Below are positions 12,986 to 23,300 of a stretch of DNA of 64,000 nucleotides, one piece after another. The stretch is from Symbiodinium microadriaticum (taxonomy: Eukaryota > Sar > Dinophyceae > Suessiales > Symbiodiniaceae). The stretch lies in contig LSRX01000081.1 of the NCBI GenBank assembly GCA_001939145.1, positions 219,690-283,689 of the forward strand. The letters run 5' to 3'. Position 1 is the first letter of the stretch. Every line of letters starts with the position of its first letter. The translations under genes and the position numbers were made by a program. The notes under the pieces are model-generated. The model saw only the letters and a list, made by a program, of their open reading frames with translations, did no database searches and was not told the origin of the DNA.

Positions 12986-13433
12986 TTGCGGTGTGGACAG
13001 TTGCGTGAGAAAACAAACGTCCCTTGCTTGCCAGGCCTTGCGCAAGGTCGCGCTGCTGGACAGTGACGAGCTACGGTTCGGAGCGCAGACACTTTTTCTG
13101 CGAAATCTGCCCCCCCTTGAACAGGAAGTTCGCTTGCTGACCTTCGCTCAGGACATCCGAAGACCTAAAGGCGAAGAGCAAGTGAAGTTGGCGACTGGAA
13201 GAGGCCATCCGCAGAAGTTCACCACGCGGATGTTCGCTGACCTTCTGGTGTTGGAGCAGAGACATATCTTTGCTCGGCTGCCGTGTCCTTCCTCAAGAGA
13301 CGTGTTTGAAAATAATCAAAGTATAGATCCCTTGCTCCATCCGCGCGTGTGGCTATGCTCGATTGGACCCGTCTGGGCGGACTACCAGGTGGATCTTTTC
13401 TTTCGTCTCATGCTTAAGGACCGTTCAGCTTAG
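12985..13433 (+). CDS. Formin FH2-like gene fragment (tentative)
   Basis: The open frame contains a segment (about 13020-13265) patterned like the middle of a formin FH2 domain: a short helix after an alternating Leu/Asp stretch, then Leu-Pro-Pro with Glu-Gln, a Glu-Glu-Gln stretch, and a Phe-Thr-Thr-Arg-Met helix start. FH2 domains nucleate and elongate actin filaments. Only part of a domain is present, with no start, and the last 35 codons may be intron. The match is by eye and weak; the frame may equally belong to an unknown gene. Confidence 0.25.
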
Positions 13434-13807
13434 GAAGAAGACTCGAGGCACGCAAGGCTTGGAAGAGAATCATGACTACTAGCCTCAATGACTCAATGCT
13501 CTTTTCCGAATCCAAGATATCACCGACGCCTGCAATGGGCCCACTTCCCGCCGAACCGGCACATACACTCACGGCACGCGTGCACTGCCGACTTGAACTC
13601 TACTTCAACTGTGCTTGCTTAATTAGATTAATCTGAGTGCTGCTGGTAAGTAATGATGGCTGCTGTCCTTGTTACTGTAGGCAGTCAGTGGCACGCCAAT
13701 GGCAGGCTAGTAGCTCTTGCTCAATTGCTTCTGGGAATTTGAGTCATGCTGCATGCCTTCCTCCTGTGTCATCCGTAGTCATCCTGCTCCCTGTGTGTCT
13801 CATCGTC
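13434..13807. other. Intergenic stretch
   Basis: I see nothing convincing here. The frame of the downstream hydroxylase stays open back to 13637 but has no ATG before 13808, so this is probably 5-prime untranslated or intron sequence. Confidence 0.5.
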
Positions 13808-15339
13808 ATGACGGTCCCAGGCGGCAAGATCTTTGGGGGCGTGGAATCCTGGGTGGATACCTCGAAGGCGGCAGGTTGCACAAGTCAGGTTGAGCAGTTG
13901 GGCTTGGAGAACACGATTAGGCAGATTGTTACCTTGAAGTACTTCTTCTACTCTCCCAACTTGGTCTGGTTCATCCTGGCTTTCGTGATTTATGCCGTGG
14001 CCCCTTACGACATTCCAGCGGCCAGAATTTGGTCCTGGAGCTGGATTCTGCCAAGGCTTTTCTTGAACTTTGCGGTTGCTTTTGCCTACTATGGCTTCTT
14101 CTACTTCGGCCTTTACATCAGCCACTGGTCCAGCAGGAAGTTTTCCCCAGAGAAGTTTCCCACTGCGGGCAATATGGCGCACAACCTGTACTATTGGATC
14201 CTTTGCCGCATTCTTCCCGTTGAGACAGTATGCTTGGATACCCAATCGTCGCATGGTACTCAGGTAAAGCAGACTGTGTTCTGAGAATGCATGAACGTTT
14301 CCCATGTCCTGGGCTCAATAAGACGTCATCGGTTCATGCCCCTTTCTCACGTACATGACATCCTTTCGCCCACGTCCTTTCTTGCCTTCCGACCTCCACG
14401 CGTAATCATGTGTCCAGGTCGCTGGGTGTGCTGCAGTGGACACTTTTGGAGGCCCTGATGCTTCGTTTGTGGGCCATCGGCAAGGTGCCTTATGCCACGG
14501 CTGGGGAGGTCTTCTCTAGTCCTGCCCTGCTGTCCTTGAATGTTTTCTGGGTGATGGTTATGCCACTGTGGCGGGATTTGCATTTCTACATTGCGCATCG
14601 CTTCATCCACATCCGTGCGATCTACAAGTATGTGCACAGCTTGCACCACCGAAATGCAGATCCCGAACCGTTCTCAGGGCTCACCATGCACCCGATAGAG
14701 CACTTGTACTACTACTCCAATGCCTTCTTCCCTGCCCTGTATCTGTCGGGGCTGTCTCCGTTTGTTTTCTATTGGTGTTTCTTCCACCTGGCAATTGCCC
14801 CAGCTGCCGGACACAGCGGCTGGGAGGATCATTTCCAGTCGGATCAGTACCACTACTGCCATCACGCCAAGTTCGAGTGCAACTACGGCTCTCCGATGAG
14901 TGGCTTTATCGACCAATGGTGTGGCACCTTCCGGGAGAAGTTGGGAGAGTCCAAGGAGTACAAGGGACAGTACAGAGATGAGAATAACAACATCAACACC
15001 AAGACTTGGGCCGCGGAGTCTTACCTGGGCATGCCGAAGGACGTGTACCATGGCACTTACACACTTTTCTGGGCTGCCATGGCGCCTTTGATTGCTTGGG
15101 CCACGGCCCACCCAGCCCATCAGGCCGTTTCTCAGCTCACAGGCTTCGTCGTGGCCTTTGGCCCAGTGCTCTTGGCCTTGGCCCTTTGTCATCTTTCTGG
15201 TGACAAGCTGAGCTGGCGCTGGCCTTTTCAGAAGGAGCGGGTCATCGGACAGTTTGGGCTTTTCTTGACCCTTGGCTTCGTTGCCGTGTTGCTCCCAACT
15301 TATCATGCTGTTTCCTGGAGTGTTGCTGCTGGGCTTTAA
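13808..15339 (+). CDS. Fatty acid hydroxylase / sterol desaturase family membrane di-iron enzyme
   Basis: Two exons, 13808-14196 and 14418-15339, join across a GA-AG intron of 221 bases to give 436 residues. The join restores a continuous Tyr-Trp-Ser-Leu-Gly stretch typical of the family. Several hydrophobic segments precede and follow the catalytic core. The three histidine clusters that bind the di-iron centre are all present: HX4H around residues 185-190 with a further His three to four residues on, HX2HH at 203-207, and HX2HH at 275-279. Members hydroxylate or desaturate lipids and sterols at the endoplasmic reticulum using O2 (C-4 sterol methyl oxidase, C-5 sterol desaturase, sphingolipid hydroxylase); sequence alone does not tell which substrate applies. 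The chosen ATG is the first in frame, although the first hydrophobic stretch upstream could be coding if an earlier exon exists. Confidence 0.88.
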
Positions 15340-15660
15340 GCAGTTGCACAGCACCTCCGCAGTAGTGGGCAATCGTACAGCTCTCATCTGCACTCACTTC
15401 CGACAACTTCGGCCTCTGCCAGTTCATGCGCACACCCGTTGCTCAGAATAGCGAATGTACGATTTCGAAGTGCACAGCATCCGTGTTGGAGCTGTCTGTG
15501 CACGCCGTCGAAGGTCCTCCGCAGAAGGAGACTTGTAGTTAGGGAGTTTGTGCTTCCAAGCCTTTCAAGACACAAAACAGACCTGCTGATTGCATGTTCC
15601 GATTGTCCAGTTTAGTCCTGGTGCTCTCCGACGTATCCAGGGCTTGCATGATTTCCTCAG
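15340..15660. other. Intergenic or intron, nothing recognised
   Basis: No coding pattern, RNA gene or repeat is visible between the hydroxylase stop and the candidate exon at 15661. Confidence 0.4.
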
Positions 15661-15873
15661 GACTTCTCAGGACGAAGCTGGTTCGAGACGCCGAGGGATG
15701 TAATCCAAGGCCTGGCAGACGGTCGCAATGGGAAAGTACTCGTCTCTGCTGGAGGGGAGGTGCCGATGAAGTTATGGAGAGAGGCTGCCTCAATTCACAG
15801 CATCGCAGCAAAAGCTCGTCCGACTTTGCAGTTCTGGCAAGGTCAGCACGCCGTCGATGCTGAGGACCCATGA
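15661..15873 (+). CDS. Candidate 3-prime terminal exon
   Basis: After an AG acceptor at 15660 a frame of 70 codons ends at TGA 15871-15873. It has GC-biased third positions and an even composition, with a Gly-Arg-Asn-Gly-Lys-Val turn and an Ala-rich helix, and is much more protein-like than the other frames. Upstream exons are not identified. No domain is recognised. Confidence 0.35.
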   Translation, partial: DFSGRSWFETPRDVIQGLADGRNGKVLVSAGGEVPMKLWREAASIHSIAAKARPTLQFWQGQHAVDAEDP

Positions 15874-16478
15874 GCTGGACAAGCCGGCGGCAGCTTCACA
15901 GTGCCTCAGACTCAGTACCTGTTTGTGTGCTTCTGCCGTTCAGTAGTCAGTAGTTAGCGGGGAAGGCATTCGTTTCATTGTATCCAGCTGGTAAGAGGAA
16001 GTGCCTTGTTGCCAGGGTCCTACCAAAAACTCGTCTTGCAGAACTCGACCATCTGCTGAACTTCACTTTTCCACCCTGCGCCACCCACGCTGCTCTCATT
16101 GTGAAGCCATGTGTGCTCGCTTCGTGCGTCAGACACAGAAGCACACATCTGGCCTACAAGTTGTGCAGCCTTGCAGAGGTGTTGCGACGTTTGGAACGAT
16201 TCCTTTGCATCAAGATCAACGCTGCTGCCGCTGCACAGGCGAGGCAGAACCCGGTCTTGGCAGACAGCAGGCGAGTGCCGAAGGGAATTGCTGTGACTGG
16301 AGGTGAAACATTGCGGGCAACCTGATGACAATGACAGCAAGCGAGCGAGCTGCTGAGAAGCTGCAGTCCACATGAGCAGCAATGGAATGCAATAAGAACA
16401 TATAATATGATAACAGGGATAATACCAATGATAATAAGAATATATTTATAATATATGTAATATGATAGTAGTGAGAAT
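15874..16478. other. No supported gene; AT-rich end
   Basis: Frames are open in several registers between 15978 and 16382 without family resemblance. The last 90 bases are an AT-rich degenerate microsatellite that abuts the left breakpoint of the segmental duplication. Confidence 0.45.
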
Positions 16479-17313
16479 AAGGGCACGTCCATTATCCATG
16501 GGAGGGCCGTCTTGGAACAACGTGGCTCGGACAGCAGTATTCTGTGAGATGGGATTCCTGGGTTGGGCGAAGACCCGAGGTTCTTTGTCACGCAGACAGG
16601 ATCGATGGAAGTGAGCGTGTCTGGGCCTGCAAAAAAGATGTTCGGTGTTGTGTTTCTGCAAAAGGGATGTGCAACAGAAGCTCCCATAAGGTGAAGGGCA
16701 TCACCTGCAACACCATCGGTGCAGGTGAGTCTCTTCTTTGAGCTTGCTTTTTCTCACCCTAGTCCCTGTCAGACTGTCTTGCATTGCGCAGGCTGTGCCT
16801 CGGTGGCCTGGCGCTGCTGTACAACTGTCCCAGGAAACCACCACTGCATCCTGGCACAGTGTAAGTGTGATATGTTGCACTCTCCCCCACACGAGGACGG
16901 CGACCCTCAAGGCCACAGCGGATAGCGAGGTCTGAGGCGCTTCTTGGCTGAGAAGACGGCGGCAGATGGAAAAACGTTGGGAAACTTGGCCGGTTCTGCT
17001 ATTACTGTTACCATATTACCATTACTATAACCATTACCATTACTGTTTACTATTACTATTACTCATGCCAGTGGCATTGCCTTCAAGGAGAGCCTCCAGC
17101 AGAACGCCACCACACACTAGGCAAAACCAGCATTTCCGCAACAGAGAAGATACGTCGAGAGCACCCCCATGTCTGAACCCTAAACCCCTGCACCTTGCCT
17201 GCTGCGTGCGAGTGTGAGAGTCGAAACCCCTGCACCCTGGCTTGTCCGAGTTGTGAGAGCGTAAGCCCTTACACCCTATATCTATATCTATATCTATATC
17301 TAGATCTAGATCT

Positions 17314-17344
<31 letters not shown>

Positions 17345-17384
17345 TATCTATATATATATATATATATCTATATATATCTATCTA

Positions 17385-17423
<39 letters not shown>

Positions 17424-17990
17424 CTGTAGCCTATAACCCTTCAACCCTATAAACCCTAACCCACCCTGCCAGGCCGACACCCTCAAGGTTTTGGATTCCA
17501 TGAGCATCTTCGAGGGCCTCACCAAGAAGCAGAAGACCTGCGTGGCAGAGGTGCACCGTCAAGAACCGGATAGACTGATTATACTATTCTAATCTTAAGC
17601 GATCATTCTCTTCTTCTTCTTATGATGATCATGATATATTCTTGCTGTCATTCGTACTCCTGTCATGTTTATCGCGCTGCCGCCGGGTTGCAGACCTCCC
17701 AGGCGACCTTCTCAGCAGTCTTCGAAGACAAGGCGGCGAACGAAGCCCCACATCCTGACATCCCTGACCCTGCAAAGAAAGACCTAAACCTATAGAATCT
17801 AGAATACCTGTTGAGATGTTGCCGATTCTTGCAGCTTTCCAACTCTGGGGCAGGCTCGGGTTGTGACGGCCGGCGACGTGCAGACTGCCATCTACTTTGT
17901 AAAGACAGGCCACTGCCCTTCGGTTTAGGGTTTAGCGGGTTTAGGAAAGAACTCGAGAATGCGTCCCGTCTCGTAGTTGCTGGCGGAGAC
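16479..17990 (+). pseudogene. Truncated, frameshifted copy of PKG-like cyclic-nucleotide-binding exons
   Basis: These bases match the exons of the kinase gene at 27237-28620. The copy begins inside the exon that encodes the Lys-Gly-Thr-Pro-Ile-Ile-Gln-Glu-Gly segment, so the start of the domain is missing. Relative to the intact copy it has two extra bases in that exon (16498-16501), and one base missing in the exon encoding the phosphate-binding cassette (near 16799-16801). About 35 bases around a later splice acceptor (17940-17950) are also absent. Each of these would destroy the frame or splicing. The rest of the kinase gene is not present downstream of this copy. Confidence 0.8.
17276..17422. 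repeat. TATATC/TA microsatellite
   Basis: About 147 bases of TATATC and TA units lie in what corresponds to an intron of the kinase pseudogene. The tract is absent from the other duplicate copy, so it expanded after or during duplication. Confidence 0.95.
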
Positions 17991-18095
17991 TCAAATTAGC
18001 TACGCTTGAGAATCTGAGTAGGAACTTAGACCTTCCGGAGGCTGTGACTGAGATTCACACACAAGCACGCAGATTTTATTTGGGAAATAGAGTAC

Positions 18096-18107
18096 TTTTG
18101 GCTCAAG
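18096..18107 (+). other. Relic of the dinoflagellate spliced leader
   Basis: The 12 bases TTTTGGCTCAAG equal the 3-prime end of the conserved 22-nucleotide dinoflagellate spliced leader, with two more matches just upstream. They lie 40 bases before the ATG of the toxin-like gene. Known biology: spliced leaders are added to mRNA by trans-splicing, and genomic relics mark genes re-inserted from cDNA. A 12-base exact match is unlikely by chance in a window this size. Confidence 0.75.
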
Positions 18108-18146
18108 TTTCGGGTTTCGCTGTCCTCCATTCAGCTCCAGCCTGCT

Positions 18147-19643
18147 ATGATTCTTGCGTTTCAACTAGCTCTCTGCGGCCTCTGCGGTTTGGTTCAGGCC
18201 ACAGATGACCAGTGCTTGCTGGCTCGGCCGCCGACAAGAACGGACACTCTGGAAGAGGAAACGGACACTCTGGAAGAGGAACTGGAAGAGGAGGAAGATC
18301 TTCACTACCAAGGTGGGGCCAGCTCGGACTACATGAAGAGGTGGGAAGGTAAGTGGGAGAAGCAGGAGCCACTGCATCGGCTTTCTCACTTCGTTGCTTT
18401 GGCAGTCAGAGCGGCGCGAGATCCCTCCAGCATGACTCTTATCCCCACTCTTCTCTCTCACTTCTGGTCCTGGCGCTCCGGTGACCCAAAGGAAGGTCTG
18501 GTTGCAACAACCTTTCAGTGGACCCAACGCAACGTCCCAATTGGTGGCGTCGCTGTAAATATCAGTTCGCATATGACCGCAGTGAAAACCTGGCTGGAGA
18601 AGTATTTAGACTATGAAGCCCCCTTCTACAAGATCAAAGAGGCCAGAGCTGAGGCCGAGACGGCTCTGCGAGACATCAAGGAACGCCCGAAAATTTCGGA
18701 AAGGGCTCTAAGCATTGCGAACTACCTCTTGGCCGCGACAAGTCTCATGGTGATGTGGAGAGAGGAATACAACCTTCTTGAAACCAAGTCAGTGCGTGTC
18801 AACATGGAAGGCGCCTATGAAGAGATCAGAGAAACTCTGAAGGACCTTGTAGACGTCTTCTGGAGTTACCGATGGGGCTTCGTCCTGATGCGTGTGTACC
18901 CTGAAAGGTTGATTTGGCTTGACGAATTCCTCAAGGTGAAGCGGAAGTACAGCGTTAACAACAAGTACTCTTCCAAGTTCCAGGATGTGCTCACACAGGT
19001 CCTCAAGCGGGAGATCTTCGTGAACGAGCTGGCGCCCATGCTCAAGAGCTTCACGACGCTGCACCGGCTCATCCCGGGCCGTGAGGAGGAGCCCCCAGAG
19101 TCCGAGCCCTTTTTCCCCGAGAAGATCTATTTGGGCCCCTACTCCGGCTTCATGATGGGCACCGAGGCTTGGATGTTGCACCAAGAGGATGTGGACCGGA
19201 TCCTCTACCCCAGCGAGACCGAAACCTCTGGCGGCTCCATTTGGATGGCCGGGGGCCGCACGGGCGCTGCGGTGGACCTTTTGTGGCTTCTCCACGGGGA
19301 CTCTTCCGAAACCAGGATTGGGAACGAGCACGGAGGCGTCCCTGTTGGGATTGAACGACTGCCCCCCTACACATGCGGTTTGGAGATCGCCTACCACGGG
19401 AACAGCATGAATGGGCTCGCCTTTATGAACATCAAGAACCAGTCCTTGGCAATCCAGGGCTATGACGAAGCGCGTGGAATGGATGCGGCTCGGATGTACA
19501 CAGGGCCCGGCCTGTGCGGCCTCTATACCCTGCACCAGTTCCACAAGTACAACAAGCCGCGCAAAGATTACGAGAGCTTGACCCTGGGCGATGGCATTTT
19601 GCTGAGCTTCAAATGGGAGCCAGTAACGGAGGAGGACTTTTGA
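18147..19643 (+). CDS. Secreted delta-endotoxin-like protein, upstream copy
   Basis: This is an uninterrupted frame of 498 codons. Residues 1-18 form a signal peptide. Residues 31-50 are an acidic Leu-Glu repeat. Residues about 75-310 are helix-rich with amphipathic segments, ending in a motif (Leu-Ile-Pro, acidic linker, then Lys-Ile-Tyr with Gly-Pro) reminiscent of the last helix and domain junction of three-domain Cry proteins. Residues about 325-490 carry Gly-rich beta-type sequence with a His-Gly-Gly motif near 385-397, resembling jacalin/beta-prism folds. By family analogy such proteins form pores in target membranes; here this is inference from layout only. The gene sits in duplicated DNA, preceded by a spliced-leader relic. 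A possible 57-base in-frame intron (18349-18405) cannot be excluded. Alternatives are an unrelated secreted lectin or an orphan protein. Confidence 0.6.
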   Translation: MILAFQLALCGLCGLVQATDDQCLLARPPTRTDTLEEETDTLEEELEEEEDLHYQGGASSDYMKRWEGKWEKQEPLHRLSHFVALAVRAARDPSSMTLIPTLLSHFWSWRSGDPKEGLVATTFQWTQRNVPIGGVAVNISSHMTAVKTWLEKYLDYEAPFYKIKEARAEAETALRDIKERPKISERALSIANYLLAATSLMVMWREEYNLLETKSVRVNMEGAYEEIRETLKDLVDVFWSYRWGFVLMRVYPERLIWLDEFLKVKRKYSVNNKYSSKFQDVLTQVLKREIFVNELAPMLKSFTTLHRLIPGREEEPPESEPFFPEKIYLGPYSGFMMGTEAWMLHQEDVDRILYPSETETSGGSIWMAGGRTGAAVDLLWLLHGDSSETRIGNEHGGVPVGIERLPPYTCGLEIAYHGNSMNGLAFMNIKNQSLAIQGYDEARGMDAARMYTGPGLCGLYTLHQFHKYNKPRKDYESLTLGDGILLSFKWEPVTEEDF

Positions 19644-20372
19644 CGTTTTGCACGGCACCTCGCGAACCTACAGGGGGCGCGGGGCCGGCGGCCTTGCCTG
19701 AGCCGTGAGCTCTCAGTATCTGCCCTCTGCACAGGCTAGAGTCGCTAGAGGTAGCAGGCTATTCCCTTTGTCGTTTGTGAGCATCTCGTCTTAGGGGCGG
19801 TTGTGTTGGGTTTTTTGGGCTGGGTGGTTGTTCGCGGCGTTCGGCTCTTTGGTGGGGTTCCGGGGATGGGGTTTGGTTGGTTGTTGTTCTGCCGCGTTGC
19901 TCGCTCGGTGTGGTGACGGCTGGCATTGTACTGTAGCTGACTGACAGCGCCAGGAATTTCAACGCATCGTCCATGTGCCATCTTTGATTTTGTTGTGGGG
20001 ATGGGACAGCTTTTCCGCTTGCTGGTTACATCCCACCCCTGTCTGGTGAGCGCATACTATGTTTAGAGAGTTCTGTGCCACCTCCCACGTTTAATTACTG
20101 CACGTCTTAGGCTTCTTCCGACCTGGACGCTGTGCCTAAAGTGAAAAAGTGACAGCGACAGGGGCTTCCGGGGGGTTTGCCGAGTCGCACTGCTCAGTGC
20201 TTCCCCCCCCTCCATGGATTTATGTTGAATGCCTTGACAGTACGAAAAAAAGGTTGTAAAACGAGTCTAGGGTGCTCTTCAGCGTTCACAGAAGTAAACC
20301 AAGAGCAACCACGGACCCTTAGAAGCACCTGTGGAGCGAGGTGAACTGGCAGTGTACTCGGGCGGACATGCT
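19644..20372 (+). other. 3-prime flank of the duplicated gene
   Basis: No coding pattern is seen. The stretch includes GT-rich sequence (19795-19930) and is nearly identical to 30285-31028 apart from small indels and substitutions. It probably contains the 3-prime untranslated region; I see no polyadenylation signal, which is usual for dinoflagellates. Confidence 0.5.
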
Positions 20373-23300
20373 CTAGAGTCTGGAAGGTCGCAGCACTTCA
20401 CCATACTAGGACATGTTCTGCACCTGGCAAAATACGGAAGAGGCCAGGCCCACAGCGAATTGCATTTTACCTCGGGGCCTGCCCCGTTTTCCTTGCAGTT
20501 TCTCCTTTGGAGGTGCGTCTTCCTCTGGCTCTCCATGGGAGCCGGGATGTGTGGGTTGGTGGGATAAAGGCCACTGCATGGTTGCAGGACAAAGGTTCCT
20601 TTTCCAATTGCGAGTTTGGATATGTTTGCCCCGGTTCGATAGGCTGCGTGGGCGAAAACTGTCAAACTGCTCAATGAGTGCAGCGTGGCGGCCTTAATCA
20701 AAGGAGTTTCGCGGTGAGCATGCGCACATGGTCAAGGCTTCGAGTGGCATGCCAGGCACGTCAACCGGCTTGCCTTTCCTTTCTTTGACATGATGTCACA
20801 AGGGCGCACATCCAGGCAATAGATTTATCTCTCATCGCTTGGTTGACATTCGCATCGGCGAGCGTCCACACTGGGAGCGCACACACTTCACGCAGTCACA
20901 TCGAACCTTTCGAAGTTTCGATGCTTGCTGTATTCTTTCAGTGGAGAGCACATTGGAAAAGTGCACTTCAGGCAGCCACGTTCTTTGAGGTGCCTTTGGC
21001 CAGCCAGGCACTTCAAAGATTCCAAGATTCGTCGCTCGGCGCGTGAATCTATGTGCAACTCGAACGGCTCGAGCGTGTTTGGCAGATTGGGCCTTGTAGG
21101 CTCCATAGTTGTGGCTATACAAAACGCACCGGCTCCGGGGGCCTTGGCTGCCGGCGCTCCAGACTGTTGTGAAAGCCAGTCGAAACATCACCGTCCACAT
21201 CAGGTTTTGCATGTTCTGGTATGTGTGTTCTTGCCGCTGATGGGTAGTTCTGTAATTCTCAGAGCAACTACCAAGCATTTAACCCTTGACATGCATGTTT
21301 GCAGTTTTTTTTGGACCACCCCGCAGCCCTGATACAACAGAGTGGAATCAGCGCTTCGCTACGCAATCAAAGCAGGCTGTCACGAAATTTGAGTTACACG
21401 GGCGGCACAAAAATGTAATCCGTGCCACATCATGCCCGAGAGAGTGCCCAGGTCTGCTTGTTTTGATCGTCATCGGCACCAAAATCACACCGAAAGAAGA
21501 GCAATTGCCTTGTGAGCACCTCACTTAGTGCAAGCACTTGCATGCCAGACCAGCGGGTTTCAACAATTGGACGTGTTTAAAGACACCCTTTTTTGTTGGG
21601 ATATAATGCTGGTGGCCACCACCAGCTTGACCGATGATGATGCGAAGTAGGAACATGATGACCCTAGCGTGTTCGATGTTCGGGGTTAGGGTTTGTGGCT
21701 TAGGGTTTAGGGTTTAAGTTTTAGGGGCCGCATGCCCTTCTAGCTCCGAGATTGTTCCAACTACAGGGCGTCTGTCAGCACAAAGCCTGGTGCTGTTCAT
21801 GTCGCTGCCTCGCGCGAAGTCCTGCCAGACTGCGGCGGCAGTTTTGCTTTGTGTTTCTGTTTACAGCTGGGCAAGCATTTAAATACAGCTATCTGTTTTT
21901 GAAAATCGTTTTTTNNNNNNNNNNNNNNNNNNNNNNNNNNNNNNNNNNNNNNNNNNNNNNNNNNNNNNNNNNNNNNNNNNNNNNNNNNNNNNNNNNNNNN
22001 NNNNNNNNNNNNNNNNNNNNNNNNNNNNNNNNNNNNNNNNNNNNNNNNNNNNNNNNNNNNNNNNNNNNNNNNNNNNNNNNNNNNNNNNNNNNNNNNNNNN
22101 NNNNNNNNNNNNNNNNNNNNNNNNNNNNNNNNNNNNNNNNNNNNNNNNNNNNNNNNNNNNNNNNNNNNNNNNNNNNNNNNNNNNNNNNNNNNNNNNNNNN
22201 NNNNNNNNNNNNNNNNNNNNNNNNNNNNNNNNNNNNNNNNNNNNNNNNNNNNNNNNNNNNNNNNNNNNNNNNNNNNNNNNNNNNNNNNNCACCAGACCTC
22301 AGCCCCACCCTAAATGATTTAAGTGCAAACCAATATCGCTTCATCAGCATGCAATCTTCGTGAGCCCGTTGCAGAGCCGCCAATTGCCAGGCTCAGGGCA
22401 GTTAGTGTGACGCTCTCGACTTCGGATTCATCCCTGTTGGACTACATGTGTGGCAGTTTGGGCATCCCGAGATTACAACTTCCAGGGGGTATGTTCTCGG
22501 GTACAACTGTGGCCATCGTATTACTTACTTGCTATTCAGACCGAATCCGCCCCAGCAGGAAACCTTGTTGCATAAAATTGCGGCTTGTCTATTTTAGTGT
22601 TGCTTTTATGAGTACACAGCAGCTAACATGTTAACAACAAAGTATCAGGTTCCAGCGAAGCCGGCATTTAAACGGATCGCTGAAATCTACTGCTCGACAT
22701 TGTTGCGTATTGCTGTTCACAGAAAATGTGCAAACGAGATCTTTTCGGCAAAACAACAGTTAAGCGTCCGATTTTTAAATGCTTGCCAGTTCCTCCCAAA
22801 TTCTCTCCAGGAGCGTCCACAATGGGGATGATGTGTATTTTAGCCCACTGATGTGGAGCACGGAGAGCAAGTCAAGAGCAAGGAGCTGTCGTTGTCCCTC
22901 CCGGCTCACGGGCAGGGGCCAGGAAAAGCTAAGTCACACAATGGCGTGCCAGCTCCTTGAGCCTGCAAGGCAGCCAACGGAGTCTTACAGGCAAAGCTTG
23001 CCGCCAAGAAAGTTCAAGCGAGCTGCGAAGTGCGCACTGATCTAAAGGAGATGCGAATGGCAGAGATGTAGAACCTTCGCAAGAAAAATACACAGGTGAT
23101 GAGGCGGACATGATGCAACTATGAGAAAATGGGGCATGTCGGCTTTCAGAGTCCGATGGGTAGTGACATGTCCATGGATTCATGGGGCCATGTGATGAGA
23201 TCTTGAGAGTCGATTCCGGAAACTTGAGGCTTCGAAAGTATGGGCCTGGTTGGAGGCACCGTCCCGTGGTCGTTGTTCGCCATGTCTGCTCTCTTCCTTG

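Larger units (their letters stand above)
16479..20372 (+). repeat. Segmental duplication, upstream copy
   Basis: This block is homologous to 27237-31028. Similarity starts abruptly in the middle of a kinase exon at 16479 and stops at 20372, after which the two copies share nothing. Divergence is uneven. About 590 bases (17950-18540) appear identical to the other copy, the 5-prime third differs by many substitutions and indels, and this copy has a TATATC microsatellite the other lacks. Confidence 0.93.

Noticed and set aside
18789..19658. Long minus-strand ORF opposite the toxin-like gene (and its equivalent at 29310-30299)
   Set aside because: It is the antisense shadow of a well-supported plus-strand gene; its amino-acid differences between copies simply mirror the plus-strand changes.
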